Assembly: GCA_949372875.1 (NCBI GenBank)
Contig: CASIAW010000006.1
Coordinates: 23,150 to 87,149, forward strand
Reading direction: 5' to 3'
DNA from: Candidatus Poseidoniaceae archaeon
Lineage (GTDB): Archaea; Thermoplasmatota; Poseidoniia; Poseidoniales; Poseidoniaceae
DNA length: 64,000 bases
Under the pieces are notes generated by a model, which was not told where the DNA came from, did not search any database, and saw nothing but the letters and a program-made list of their open reading frames with translations. This document shows positions 34,194-44,266 of the stretch, in pieces (the first letter of the stretch is position 1; every line of letters begins with the position of its first letter). The position numbers and the translations under genes are program-made.

Positions 34194-36890
34194 ATGTCAA
34201 CAGGCAATGAGGAGGACGTCTTTCTCGCGCTTGATGATGAGGTTGAACCTAAATTGCCCAAGAAGGGTAAAAAAACCAATCAAAAAACCGCAGAAAAAAA
34301 GCCTTCTAAATCTTCGCCCCCTCCTTCTGTAACGGTCCTCGATGCTGAAATCCTTGACACTTCTATTATTCGACAAGCGACAGGAGAATTTGAAGTTGGA
34401 TGGCCACTCTTAGGTATGGATTGTCCTGATTGTGCAGGCAAGGCCACTCGTGCTTTGAAGACCCTTGTTCACATCAATGATAGCAGCGTTTCAGCGACTG
34501 CTGGAACGGTGAAACTCACCGTCCAACTTGAGTATGGTTCGCTTTCTGAAGCCTCCTCAGTGCTACGTTCTTTGGGCCATGCACCCGATGTTGCTTACAA
34601 TGAATTAGCGGGTATACGTAGTTCACAGGTCGCTCAACGTAACGGAGTCGACCAACGGAAATTAGCCAAGATCTTCCGTCAGCAACCGGGTGTTTTAGAT
34701 GCAGAGATTACAGATGATGAACGCATTCTGCTTCAATTTCCAACAGATGTATCTCAAGAAATGTTTGCTCTACGAGATTCTCACATCCATGAGATTGTTG
34801 GGTCTCCAGTCAAGTATATCCCTGCCCAATCGAACCGTATTCGCCCCGATCAATGGCGTTTAATTGGTGGCGGCATAGCGTTACCACTTCTGTTGTTGGT
34901 CATTTTGGGTGAACTTCTTGGGTTTTCGTCAATGGTGCTCGGAATTATTGCTCTTCCAGGATTGCTCATAGGTGGCTCTCAAATGTTCAAGGAAGCAATG
35001 GCGAGTATTCGAAACCGGCAACTTGGATTTCAGGTTTTGACAAGTTTGGCAGTCATCGGGGCTGCGATTCTCGGTATGTGGGAGGAAGCACTCATTGTCG
35101 CCATTCTTGTAGCCTTCACCGCACACCTTGAAGGCGATGCCCTTGTGAAAGCACGTAAAGCGATGCAAGGAGGACTTGACCGTCTACCACGTAACGCTCG
35201 TAAAGTCAACAAGGCTCTTTCGCCGAAAATAGCACCAGAAAACCTGGTCGGTATTTCTCTACAGATGTCTTCCGCCTCTCCAGTGATAGGTGCAGGTCAA
35301 GGGGTTATACCCGCTCAAGATGATGGTGAAGAAATGGTCCCAATTGAATTGATTCGAATTGGCGATTCACTGGAAATACGGAGTGGGGAATTGATTCCTG
35401 CTGACGGCATAATCCTCGAAGGCCATGGGTCAATCGATAAAGCACCGCTGACAGGAGAATCGGTTCCGGTGGAAGTTTCAGTTGGAGATGATATTCAAGC
35501 AGGCCTCGTCTTGGCTCGTGGCCCTATTGTCATCAAAGTCACTGCAGTAGGCGACGATACTCGCTTGTCGGGATTGATTGATGCAGTCCATACTTTTCGA
35601 GATAAACCACCGCGGTTGCAGAGCAGCATCGAGTTTTTCACCGCTATATGGGTACCAATTGTACTCGTTGGAGCCGTCGCAATTTGGTATTTCTTATTCC
35701 CGAATGACTGGAAGATCATTTTGCTCATATGGGTTGTAGCTTGCCCATGTGCTTTGTTACTCGCTACACCCGTGCCTCATGCCGCAGCACTCTCTCGCTC
35801 CGCTCACTTTGGTGCAATTGTTCGCGGTGGTGACATTATCGAACGTCTTTCCAAAGTGAATCACATTCTGTTGGATAAAACGGGTACATTGACGTCTGGC
35901 AAGCCTAGATTAGGAGAGGTCATCATGGCCAAGGGACGTCAACAATCAGCAGCCTTGAAACTCGCAGGAGGGCTTGAGGCTCGTTCATCGCACCCTTATG
36001 CTCTTTCTGTGACGGAATATCTCAAATTACAGCGAGTTCCTGCTGGCAAAGTTACTGATATATCGGATATCGAAGCCGGTGTTCAAGGAAAATCTGGCGG
36101 GAAAGAAGTGATGTTCATCCGCTTTGATCGTTCAAAACAACATGGCGTGACTGTACCGAATGAACTTCAGAATGCGTATAATGATGCAGAACGTCGAGGA
36201 CATGGAGCGAGTCTACTTGTGCGGGAGGGTGATGCAATTGCTCTTTTCACTTTCATCCATGATGACACCCACTCCGGCAGTAAAGAATTGATTGCCGGGC
36301 TAAAAAAGCGTTCAATCAATGTCGAAATATTATCGGGGGACAATCAAGCAGCTGTTTCAGCCTTTGCTAAAAGTGTCGGTCTCCCTGAATCATCCGCTCA
36401 CGGTGGATTTTCACCTGAACAAAAGGTTCAGTGGGTTGAAAACCGTTCAAAAACCCACATTACCATGATGGTTGGTGATGGATTCAATGACGCATCCGCT
36501 CTTGCACTGTCAGATGTTGGTGTGGCAGTTGGAACTGGTGAAACAGTGAATCTTGAAGCAGCAGACGTCCTTATTCCAAGTGATAACCCTCTCATGCTCA
36601 CCGAGCTCATCGATCTTTCACGGCGTGCACAGAGAATCCTCATGGGTAATCTCATCATCTCAGTCGGCATCACGCTTGCTCTTGTGGTTGCGGTAATTCT
36701 CCAACTTTATGATGAACTTTGGGTTGGCGTCTTGATTCATGAAGCGTCGGTTTTGTTGGTGATTTTGAACGGGGCTCGGCTTGCAGGTGGAGGAGGAGGT
36801 TTTGCACTTCTTAGTGCAATATTTATTTCCTTGTGGAGTGATTTGAAAGAATCCTTCTCCTTGCTTAGGTTGAGATATTTTCCACAGTGA
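34194..36890 (+). CDS. P1B-type heavy-metal-transporting ATPase
   Basis: 898 residues from ATG 34194. A Lys/Pro-rich N-terminus is followed by an HMA domain with MDCPDC (C77, C80). The core has LTGESVP (actuator TGES), CPC (517-519) in the metal-binding helix, DKTGT (D561), SHP (H600) and GDGFND (761-766). The last helix pair carries HEASVLLVILNGARL (from H849), where Zn/Cd pumps usually have DxG and Co-type pumps have HEG, so the metal is uncertain. The ArsR-like regulator 67 bp downstream may control it. Confidence 0.88.
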   Translation: MSTGNEEDVFLALDDEVEPKLPKKGKKTNQKTAEKKPSKSSPPPSVTVLDAEILDTSIIRQATGEFEVGWPLLGMDCPDCAGKATRALKTLVHINDSSVSATAGTVKLTVQLEYGSLSEASSVLRSLGHAPDVAYNELAGIRSSQVAQRNGVDQRKLAKIFRQQPGVLDAEITDDERILLQFPTDVSQEMFALRDSHIHEIVGSPVKYIPAQSNRIRPDQWRLIGGGIALPLLLLVILGELLGFSSMVLGIIALPGLLIGGSQMFKEAMASIRNRQLGFQVLTSLAVIGAAILGMWEEALIVAILVAFTAHLEGDALVKARKAMQGGLDRLPRNARKVNKALSPKIAPENLVGISLQMSSASPVIGAGQGVIPAQDDGEEMVPIELIRIGDSLEIRSGELIPADGIILEGHGSIDKAPLTGESVPVEVSVGDDIQAGLVLARGPIVIKVTAVGDDTRLSGLIDAVHTFRDKPPRLQSSIEFFTAIWVPIVLVGAVAIWYFLFPNDWKIILLIWVVACPCALLLATPVPHAAALSRSAHFGAIVRGGDIIERLSKVNHILLDKTGTLTSGKPRLGEVIMAKGRQQSAALKLAGGLEARSSHPYALSVTEYLKLQRVPAGKVTDISDIEAGVQGKSGGKEVMFIRFDRSKQHGVTVPNELQNAYNDAERRGHGASLLVREGDAIALFTFIHDDTHSGSKELIAGLKKRSINVEILSGDNQAAVSAFAKSVGLPESSAHGGFSPEQKVQWVENRSKTHITMMVGDGFNDASALALSDVGVAVGTGETVNLEAADVLIPSDNPLMLTELIDLSRRAQRILMGNLIISVGITLALVVAVILQLYDELWVGVLIHEASVLLVILNGARLAGGGGGFALLSAIFISLWSDLKESFSLLRLRYFPQ

Positions 36891-36957
36891 GGGGCAATCG
36901 ACCTCTTTACGCGGCATCTTCAAACCGTAGAGGGGTTTCTCCCCAAACGGTGAGGTG

Positions 36958-37458
36958 ATGGCACGAGTTCGAGTAGACCCAGTCACAACTGCTCTTGCAC
37001 ACCCCACGCGTCGTGCCTTGTATGTGGCTTTGTCAAAGAATGAGGAAATGAGTACCGTTCAACTGCAAACAGAAGTGAATGTAGAACGTTACAACCTTTA
37101 CCACCACTTGAAAAAGTTAGCCTTCTTGAACTTGATTGAAAACCATCGAGATGCTGGACGCTCTCGGTGGTGGAAAAAAACTTCACACGTGGATTTACCC
37201 GAACTGCTTTCCACAACGCATCTTCCTTCATCATCACCATCAGGCCCCTCAACAAACGGCTTGGGAGTACTTCCGGATGGTCTTACAGCAGAAGTCGATG
37301 AAGGGAGTGAAGTTCACATCATCAATCTCGAAGGTTCGAGAGATCAAATAGGAGCAAAACGGATGCTTGAACTTCTCGCACTTGAACACGGAATTGAATT
37401 GGATTTACCCTGGAATTTTTTACCAGCGAGTATTGCATTGATTGCCAAGAAAAAGTGA
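36958..37458 (+). CDS. ArsR-like winged-helix regulator
   Basis: 166 residues. The N-terminal winged helix has ALAHPTRRALYVALSKNEEM, STVQLQTEVNVERYNLYHHL and RDAGRSRWWKK. The C-terminal region after a Ser/Pro linker is a small unknown domain. There are no obvious metal-sensing cysteines. It follows the P1B ATPase on the same strand, so a role in metal homeostasis is a context inference only. A GTG directly before the ATG is an alternative start. Confidence 0.75.
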   Translation: MARVRVDPVTTALAHPTRRALYVALSKNEEMSTVQLQTEVNVERYNLYHHLKKLAFLNLIENHRDAGRSRWWKKTSHVDLPELLSTTHLPSSSPSGPSTNGLGVLPDGLTAEVDEGSEVHIINLEGSRDQIGAKRMLELLALEHGIELDLPWNFLPASIALIAKKK

Positions 37459-37511
37459 ATACGACCTTTTGAAAGCAAATAACTCAAGAAGTGAGAGCAG
37501 GAGCGGATACT

Positions 37512-37904
37512 ATGGGCGAAGAACTGACAGTCGAATCTCGTGTAGCCCCTCCGCCACTTTCATGTCCAAAATGCGATGGTTTATTGCCAAATGAACTCGG
37601 TGAAATACGTTGCACTTTATGTCCCGCACGTGTCCGAATAGACCACCCTGTAACTCGAAAGAAATGGGCAGAGGAAAAGATTGGCTGTCCCGATTGTGGC
37701 AAAGTACTGGTCGTAGGTGTTAACAAACGTCCAGCACATCTGAAATGCGCATCATGTTCTGCTCACTTTACTGTCCTTCCGAAAACGGCACGTGTTGAAG
37801 TCAAGTGCCCTGGTTGCGAACGTCAATTGCGCATGAAGCGACGCCCAGGTGAACGACAAATCGACTGTCCAGCCTGTGATACAATTTTCAAAGTTACCTT
37901 TTGA
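37512..37904 (+). CDS. triple zinc-ribbon protein
   Basis: 130 residues with six CxxC knuckles: CPKC, CTLC, CPDC, CASC, CPGC and CPAC, forming three consecutive zinc ribbons. Short basic stretches lie between them. It may bind nucleic acid or protein, or store metal. An upstream GTG at 37491 is an alternative start. It stands between the metal ATPase/regulator pair and the coiled-coil gene. Confidence 0.72.
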   Translation: MGEELTVESRVAPPPLSCPKCDGLLPNELGEIRCTLCPARVRIDHPVTRKKWAEEKIGCPDCGKVLVVGVNKRPAHLKCASCSAHFTVLPKTARVEVKCPGCERQLRMKRRPGERQIDCPACDTIFKVTF

Positions 37905-38045
37905 TTCACATAGCGTAACCTTGGCTTCGAGGAACATCGCCAAGTTGGTTCGTCGCATAACCATCGCAAACAGCCTTGAAGGCTCGCGTTCTTGTCGCGC
38001 TCCTTATCTATGATGAGATGTCCATGAAACACTGGATGGGATACG

Positions 38046-40511
38046 ATGGGATTGAGCGCAAGCAACAGTGACGAGGCTCTTGATGCTGCTCGCAGGAAGC
38101 GAGAAAACGCTGACATAGTCTCTCTTTCTGCACTTCGGTCACAATTCACATCGACGGCTACATCCTCTCTCGATCAAGCAACAATGACGAGTGCTCGTTT
38201 CCGACAAGAAGAGCGATTGAGAGCAGATCTCAGACGCGAACGCAGAATCCGACAGCAAGCAATCACCGAACGTGTGAACGTCATGCAAGAAGCATTAGCC
38301 AGTGATTTAGCTGTGCAACATGAACTGACTCTGGATTCACTTGAAAAAGAGATGAGAGAGGAAATGGAGCGTGATTTGAGTACGCTCGAGCGTGATTCAC
38401 TTGCTCGTGAAGAATCTCGTATGCGAGGGGAACTTGAACTACGGCTCAATCGCCAACTCGAAACGCTCCAAGACAAACTCGATGTCGAACAGGACATGCG
38501 CCTTGAAGAACATAAAGCGCAACTAAAAGCACAAATTGAAACCCAACTTCAGGATGAACACCGTCAACGTCTCGACATTCAAAAAGAACGACTTGCAATG
38601 GAATATAATCAAGAATTGCAACGCAGAGTTCGCGAGATTGAAGCAAATATTGAGCATGAGATGGAAGAACGGTTCAAGGAAATGGAAGTTTCAGAAATTT
38701 CTCGCCTTGAAGAAGGTCATGCTGCTCGACTCGCTGAACGCGAGGAGCAATTACGCCGAGGTATCCGAACCCGCCTTGAACAACAACTCCGTACTCGCTT
38801 AAAGCAACGTGAAGCCCGCTTGAAGGCTGAATATGAACGTCGTAGTCTCCGCCTCGAAGAGGATATTGCAGAACAATTACAGGTTGAACTTGAAGGACGT
38901 CTCCGTCAAGAAACCGACGATTTGGAAGAAAGAATGCGAGAAGATGTGGAATTAGCAATTGCTCGACGAAGAGATGAACTACGAGTCGAAATCGAACAAC
39001 AATTGCAGACACGTCATGCAGAACGTCTTTCAGAGCGTAAGTCTCGACTTCGAGAGAAATATGACATCACCTTTTCCAAGGCAGTGGATGATATTTCACG
39101 CTCTCTCAAATCAGATGTTGAATCCGAACTTGATGTTCGAATGGATGAAGAGTTCAGCAGTTACCGCAACGCTCGAGAGGCTGAAATCCAAAACCGACTA
39201 GCACGTTATCGATATGAACGTGAAGCAGAACTTCGAGATCAACTTGAAAATCAATACGAATCAAAGAAGGTCGACTGGTCCGAACGTCTAGAGTTAGAAT
39301 TCCAATCTCGTGAGGCATCTGCTCGTAAAGCGATTATGTCTGAAGTGGATGCAGGTCTACGAAATGAACGCCTGACCTTTGAAACCGATCTTGACCTTCT
39401 CAAAGAAGAAACCTCACTCGAACTTGAAGTCGATATGGAAGACCGTCTCAACGAATTCCGAGTCCGCAAGGAAGAGGAAGTTGCAACACAACTTGAACGA
39501 CAACTGGACAAGCGTGAAGAAATCATGCGAAACAAGGCACTTATCGATGTTCGCAAGCGTGAGACTCATATTCGTGCAGAGATTGAAGCGCAACTGGGCT
39601 TAAAGAGAGCCGAGATTCGCACTCGTCTCCAGACCTTAAGTGAGAAAATGGATGCTTTCAAGGAAATGGCCGAAGATCAAATGCGTAGCGCCATCTCAAA
39701 GCAAATTGAAGGGGAAATCGACACTGCAGAATCGGATGTTCGAACTCGAGAAGCAGAGTTCCGGGAACTTCAATCTACGGACACTCGTGCTGAAAAGCGA
39801 CAAATGTGGATGCAATCCATTTCAGGGCAGAATGCACCTGGGGCAATTGATTCAATGACGCCTGGTGCTCTTGGCGCTCGTTCAAATGCATTAGGCTCCA
39901 GTGCTGGACGTGAAATGCGTGGTGTACTCTCAGGTCAACAGCAAGCACCTCAACCTCGAATGGGCTTGAGTGGAATGCGTAGTCCGATGACAAGTTCCAA
40001 ACCATTGGCTCCTCAAAGCGGTATTCCGCTTGCACGACCAGTCAAAACACCTCTCGGTGGTGGCGATGCACCGTCACTGCCTCAACCAGTTCAAAAGTTG
40101 GTAAGAACACCTCTTCAGCCAATCAGTTCACCCGCTGCAGAAACGCAAATGGAGCAAGTAGTAGAGCCAGTTTCAGAACCTGTAACAGAGGTTGAACCTG
40201 TAGCAGAGGCTGAACCACCTGTAGAGGAAGTTCAAGAGGAGGAAGTAGTAACAACGCTTCGTCCTATTACAGCTGTCCTTGAAGCACTGGAAACTCCAGA
40301 AGTTGTGAAAACAACGACGTTGACTCCTCAGCGGCCTCAAATGATTCCAAAGAAAGAACGTGGTTCACCTCCGCAATCAAAACGCGGAGAGGTTCCAAAG
40401 TCTGGGGACGTAACCGTCTTGAAGCCTGTTCAGAGACTGACTCCACTCAAACTGACCCCTCCGACTCAAGCCTCTGATTCAGAAGAAGAAGGCGAAGATG
40501 AAGACGAGTGA
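38046..40511 (+). CDS. 821-residue coiled-coil protein
   Basis: Residues about 45-590 are one almost uninterrupted charged helix, dense in Glu, Arg, Leu and Gln with heptad-like spacing and motifs such as REERLRADLRRERRIRQ and LEEHKAQLKAQIETQLQDEH. No helix-breaking prolines occur there. The remaining ~230 residues are proline- and acid-rich and disordered, with repeats around EPVSEPVTEVEP. There is no signal, membrane or ATPase motif, so it is not SMC/Rad50. A cytoplasmic filament or scaffold is an inference. A membrane protein gene follows 64 bp downstream. Confidence 0.7.
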   Translation: MGLSASNSDEALDAARRKRENADIVSLSALRSQFTSTATSSLDQATMTSARFRQEERLRADLRRERRIRQQAITERVNVMQEALASDLAVQHELTLDSLEKEMREEMERDLSTLERDSLAREESRMRGELELRLNRQLETLQDKLDVEQDMRLEEHKAQLKAQIETQLQDEHRQRLDIQKERLAMEYNQELQRRVREIEANIEHEMEERFKEMEVSEISRLEEGHAARLAEREEQLRRGIRTRLEQQLRTRLKQREARLKAEYERRSLRLEEDIAEQLQVELEGRLRQETDDLEERMREDVELAIARRRDELRVEIEQQLQTRHAERLSERKSRLREKYDITFSKAVDDISRSLKSDVESELDVRMDEEFSSYRNAREAEIQNRLARYRYEREAELRDQLENQYESKKVDWSERLELEFQSREASARKAIMSEVDAGLRNERLTFETDLDLLKEETSLELEVDMEDRLNEFRVRKEEEVATQLERQLDKREEIMRNKALIDVRKRETHIRAEIEAQLGLKRAEIRTRLQTLSEKMDAFKEMAEDQMRSAISKQIEGEIDTAESDVRTREAEFRELQSTDTRAEKRQMWMQSISGQNAPGAIDSMTPGALGARSNALGSSAGREMRGVLSGQQQAPQPRMGLSGMRSPMTSSKPLAPQSGIPLARPVKTPLGGGDAPSLPQPVQKLVRTPLQPISSPAAETQMEQVVEPVSEPVTEVEPVAEAEPPVEEVQEEEVVTTLRPITAVLEALETPEVVKTTTLTPQRPQMIPKKERGSPPQSKRGEVPKSGDVTVLKPVQRLTPLKLTPPTQASDSEEEGEDEDE

Positions 40512-40575
40512 AGAGAAAAAATCTCTTGATGCCTCCAAGGGTACGCTTCATATCGCTAAAGGTCCTCGGGATACT

Positions 40576-43011
40576 ATGAAGAGACTCGTCGTTCTTCTTA
40601 TCGCAGCATTGATGCTACCAATTGCTGCAGTTGTTCCACTGGCATCAGCTTCAGGCTCCTCTCTTGTCGATGGGGGATATACTCAAGAAAATGAACCGAG
40701 TTTTGTATATTGGAAACAAATGTATGATGGTTCCATTTTGACTGTTGATACGACAGGTAATTTGAGCGTTAACAGTTTTGTTAGTGGTTTCCTTATCCCT
40801 CAATGGACCATTGACTTGAATGTTAGTGCAAATTCAGCACGATTAGATTCGGCGCAACAATTGACGGTTGTGTGTCACGATTCTGGAGTTCTAATTGTTC
40901 ATATGGACCTTCAAATCGCAAACCGTAATATTTCTACTTTAGACGCCGTTAATGATGCTGATTGGGATGATGATGGTGATCTTTGGCTTGCATACTATGC
41001 AGGACGACGCCGTGCCGAAGAAATCGATTCCGAGGGCCCAACCGGGGTTGTATCTCCTCAAATTTCAACTGGTTTCAATGGATTTGAAGTCCTCTCCGAT
41101 GGACGGGTTGTTGTCGGTGCATACGACAAAAAGGTCTACGTTTCAGGGAATGATGGGACCTTTTTGAGAACTTTAACTGACTCAACTGCAATTGTCAATA
41201 CGGTCATGGAAGACCATAATGAAGATTTAATTGTCGGTACTGCCAATGGCAAACTGTTTCGGTACAATACCACATCTTGGACTGTTGAAACCCTCTCGTT
41301 AACACATGGTAGTTCGATTGTTTCTATTGAAGAGTTTGATAATTCAACTTATCACATCGGGACTCAAAATGGTCGATTGACTCAGGTTGACGTTACGGGC
41401 TTTTCCGAAGGCGAAACATATGCTTCCTCTGGGCGCGTCATTGGCTCGTTACAGGCCTTCACCGGTGAACTGTATATCGTCACTTCAACTGCAACATCAT
41501 CGAAGATTCGATTGTATGACTTGGATACAGATGGCGATGGAGTCACCGACCAGGTCGACCTTTTCCCGTTCGAATTCACGCAATGGGAAGACGCTGATGG
41601 TGACGGATACGGAGATAACCCAAATGGGTATCTTGGTGACGTTTTCCCTACAGATATCACGCAATGGGCAGATGCCGATGGTGACGGCTATGGAGATAAT
41701 GCTGATGGCACAGACGGTGATGCTTTCCCAAATAACATTGAACAATGGACTGACTCTGATGGAGATGGATTTGGAGATAATGCAAATGGCATGGAGGGTG
41801 ATAAATTCAAATTCGAACCTTCACAATGGTTCGATACTGACCAAGACGGATACGGGGATAATCCAGAGGGAATAACACCCGATTCTTGTCCAACTGCGAA
41901 TGGTTTTTCCAAATTCGATCGATTTGGCTGTCTTGATTCAGACCTCGATGGCTATTCGAACCCAACTGATTCTTGGACCGTGACACAGGGTGCTGACGCA
42001 TTGCCAGAGCAAGGCACGCAATGGAGAGATGGCGATGGTGACGGGTATGGGGACAACATCACAGGACTCTTGCCCGACTCTTGCAACTGGAAAGCAGGAA
42101 CTTCAACAAAAGCTTGGATTGTTAACATTACTGCAGATATTGGCTACATCGAAGTTCCTTCCTACGGTTGCGAAGATGCCGATGGTGATGGGTGGGTCGA
42201 TGTGACTGAGTCACAGAATATGGATTTAGACCCGAACGAGTATTTTGATGGAGACAACGATGGGGTAGGCTCCAATTCGGACTACGATGACACTCGTCCG
42301 TTGATTCAAACTGAAGAAGACCACTGCATGCTTAATTTTGATGACACATCACTTGCTTGTCAGGGATGGCGTAGTTCCGAATATCAGTCCTATGTGTCGA
42401 GAGATAAATCTGACAATGAGTCCGACTTAAGTTTTGCAGCATGGAATACCAGCAAAAATGCGGGCTTACTCGACACCAATAAAGTAGATTCAAACACGGT
42501 AAAGCAAGTGGCGATGGTTGGAGGAGGCGCTTTCCTTCTCTTGACGGTCATCATCATCATTGTTGGTGTCTTTGCGAAACGTCGAAAGATGAATTCGTTG
42601 GTGAAAATGTACGGTGTACCGTTTATTCCGACTGAAAATAAATCCGCTGAAAATGAAGCATTAGAAGGTACTGCGGGCCTCTCCGCCCAAGGTGGTATCA
42701 TTTCTGATTCGTCTTGGGATGATGAGATTGAAAGTCTTGACTTCTCAGCTCCTCAAGATGGTATCGAAGAGGAAGAATCACCTTCAAACGTTATTGACGC
42801 AGAGAGTTTGTATGGTGGTGAAGAAAGCCTTGAATCGATTGCTGGAATTGAAACTGAAGCCGCTCCAAGCCCTGTGCCAACTCCCGCAGCCGCTCCTGCC
42901 CCCGAGACGCCTGTAGAAGCCCCACCATTACCACCTGGTGGACTTCCAGAAGGATGGACTACGGATCAATGGAAATGGTATGGCCAAGAATGGCTTGATA
43001 AGAATCAGTGA
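40576..43011 (+). CDS. membrane-anchored propeller/TSP3 protein with conserved-looking cytoplasmic tail motif
   Basis: The frame opens at 40498 inside the previous gene, but the signal peptide (MKRLVVLLIAALMLPIAAVV) starts at 40576. Residues about 40-310 show propeller-like repeats (SDGRVVVGAYDKKVYVSGND). Residues about 310-560 carry Ca-binding units of the form DADGDGYGDN with FPxDxTQW spacers. A transmembrane helix (about 647-670) is followed by a Lys/Arg stop and an acidic tail. The protein ends with GWTTDQWKWYGQEWLDKNQ, a compact aromatic motif suited to protein-protein binding. The upstream coiled-coil protein is a candidate cytoplasmic partner (inference). Confidence 0.78.
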   Translation: MKRLVVLLIAALMLPIAAVVPLASASGSSLVDGGYTQENEPSFVYWKQMYDGSILTVDTTGNLSVNSFVSGFLIPQWTIDLNVSANSARLDSAQQLTVVCHDSGVLIVHMDLQIANRNISTLDAVNDADWDDDGDLWLAYYAGRRRAEEIDSEGPTGVVSPQISTGFNGFEVLSDGRVVVGAYDKKVYVSGNDGTFLRTLTDSTAIVNTVMEDHNEDLIVGTANGKLFRYNTTSWTVETLSLTHGSSIVSIEEFDNSTYHIGTQNGRLTQVDVTGFSEGETYASSGRVIGSLQAFTGELYIVTSTATSSKIRLYDLDTDGDGVTDQVDLFPFEFTQWEDADGDGYGDNPNGYLGDVFPTDITQWADADGDGYGDNADGTDGDAFPNNIEQWTDSDGDGFGDNANGMEGDKFKFEPSQWFDTDQDGYGDNPEGITPDSCPTANGFSKFDRFGCLDSDLDGYSNPTDSWTVTQGADALPEQGTQWRDGDGDGYGDNITGLLPDSCNWKAGTSTKAWIVNITADIGYIEVPSYGCEDADGDGWVDVTESQNMDLDPNEYFDGDNDGVGSNSDYDDTRPLIQTEEDHCMLNFDDTSLACQGWRSSEYQSYVSRDKSDNESDLSFAAWNTSKNAGLLDTNKVDSNTVKQVAMVGGGAFLLLTVIIIIVGVFAKRRKMNSLVKMYGVPFIPTENKSAENEALEGTAGLSAQGGIISDSSWDDEIESLDFSAPQDGIEEEESPSNVIDAESLYGGEESLESIAGIETEAAPSPVPTPAAAPAPETPVEAPPLPPGGLPEGWTTDQWKWYGQEWLDKNQ

Positions 43012-43068
43012 ACTCTGTTTTCCATTCCTTCATGAAGCAGCAACTGAGCCGCTGAGCAGAGAGTAGGC

Positions 43069-43174
43069 AGTGTACTGGGGGACTGAACACCCATTGTACT
43101 CTTCCATAATGTCTTGAGGGGTTTGACAGAACCCTTGCGACTTCGTGGAAATGATATGTCGGTTGTCTGTATCA
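43069..43174 (-). repeat. 107-bp direct repeat element, copy 1
   Basis: This segment and 44267-44373 agree over about 106 bp with roughly seven substitutions and one single-base indel. It contains gtactggg...ccca-tt-gtac and aggggtt...aaccctt hairpin-forming parts. Relative to the minus strand it begins 37 nt after the stop of the 43212-44189 gene. Confidence 0.85.
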
Positions 43175-43211
43175 ACCAACAGCGTTCACTACTCGTATCG
43201 CTTTGTATTGA

Positions 43212-44189
43212 CTACTTCCCCTGCTTAAGTTTCTTCCAAAGTTTGGACAGTTCAGAATCACTCTCGATGATTTTCATTATTTTCTGTGGTGTTAATACAG
43301 AATCAAAATTAATTTTGATAGGGAGGTATATTCCAATCTTTTTCTTCAGTTGATTTCTAATTTCTAAAATTTGTTCAAAATCACCAACTAAATCATCTCT
43401 TTTGAGATTATGGACTGAAGTATAAATTTTATCTACACCATATGACCCAATAGCGACATCACCATTTTTCATTTTGTACATGAATCCTTGTCGTGGGTGG
43501 CTATTATCTCCTCCTGAATAAGAGAAATGCCTTAACTCTACATAATGATTTTCATTCACTGATTTGAATGAATTAAATGTGAATGTTTTATCCTTCCATA
43601 CGTAACCTGCATAGTATGAAGAATCAGGTACAAATCCAATTCCGTTTCCTTGGCCATAAGAACCACCGGCACTCTGAGATATTACTAAATCCTCAGATGT
43701 GTGAGTATTGCCTCCGACAAATGCAATCGATAGAACAAAAATTGATGGAACCATACACATACACATTGCTAACTCTGCTCCATTACTCAAAAGCAGAAGA
43801 AAACCCATTAAGGAGATTACAAAAAATACTATTCCGAATGTGCTAAAGCTTCTATCAAAATCCATGCTATCAATAATCGAATCTTCGGTGACTATACTGT
43901 TTCCACCATGGCCAAAACTGCTGAGAACTGTTATGTTGTTATCCATCACTTCGTTGGCAAAATCGATAGCATCGGCAAATTTTTCCGGGTCAAAGCGTGA
44001 GGAGAAGTGTTCTCCATCAACGAAAAGATAGTGGCGATTTGTTATTACTCCGGTGATGTGTTTACCATTCCAATCTAATTCTGCTACACATTCTGGGCAT
44101 TCAAAGACATTAGGCTCTCCTTGAGGAAATATAACCTGCTCGCGACAAATTGGGCATTCTATTTCGGCCATATCGAGTTCTGTATACAT
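43212..44189 (-). CDS. orphan zinc-ribbon membrane protein
   Basis: 325 residues. The N-terminus has one zinc ribbon (CPIC...CPEC), then a soluble region, two adjacent membrane helices (FGIVFFVISLMGFLLLL; MVPSIFVLSIAFV) and a C-terminal beta-rich domain of about 150 residues ending in a Lys-rich helix. No family is recognised. By eye the gene is much more AT-rich than its neighbours. It is bracketed by two copies of a 107-bp repeat in the same orientation, which suggests a mobile or duplicated unit. Confidence 0.65.
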   Translation of the reverse strand: MYTELDMAEIECPICREQVIFPQGEPNVFECPECVAELDWNGKHITGVITNRHYLFVDGEHFSSRFDPEKFADAIDFANEVMDNNITVLSSFGHGGNSIVTEDSIIDSMDFDRSFSTFGIVFFVISLMGFLLLLSNGAELAMCMCMVPSIFVLSIAFVGGNTHTSEDLVISQSAGGSYGQGNGIGFVPDSSYYAGYVWKDKTFTFNSFKSVNENHYVELRHFSYSGGDNSHPRQGFMYKMKNGDVAIGSYGVDKIYTSVHNLKRDDLVGDFEQILEIRNQLKKKIGIYLPIKINFDSVLTPQKIMKIIESDSELSKLWKKLKQGK

Positions 44190-44266
44190 CTAGAGTATAA
44201 CGATTGAGCCGGCGACACCCTCCTCGCGACACCCACGCGTGACATACACTCCACGCGTCCGTAGCG

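Noticed and set aside
38046..40511. SMC/Rad50-type ATPase
   Set aside because: There are no Walker A, Walker B or signature motifs and no terminal globular ATPase heads.
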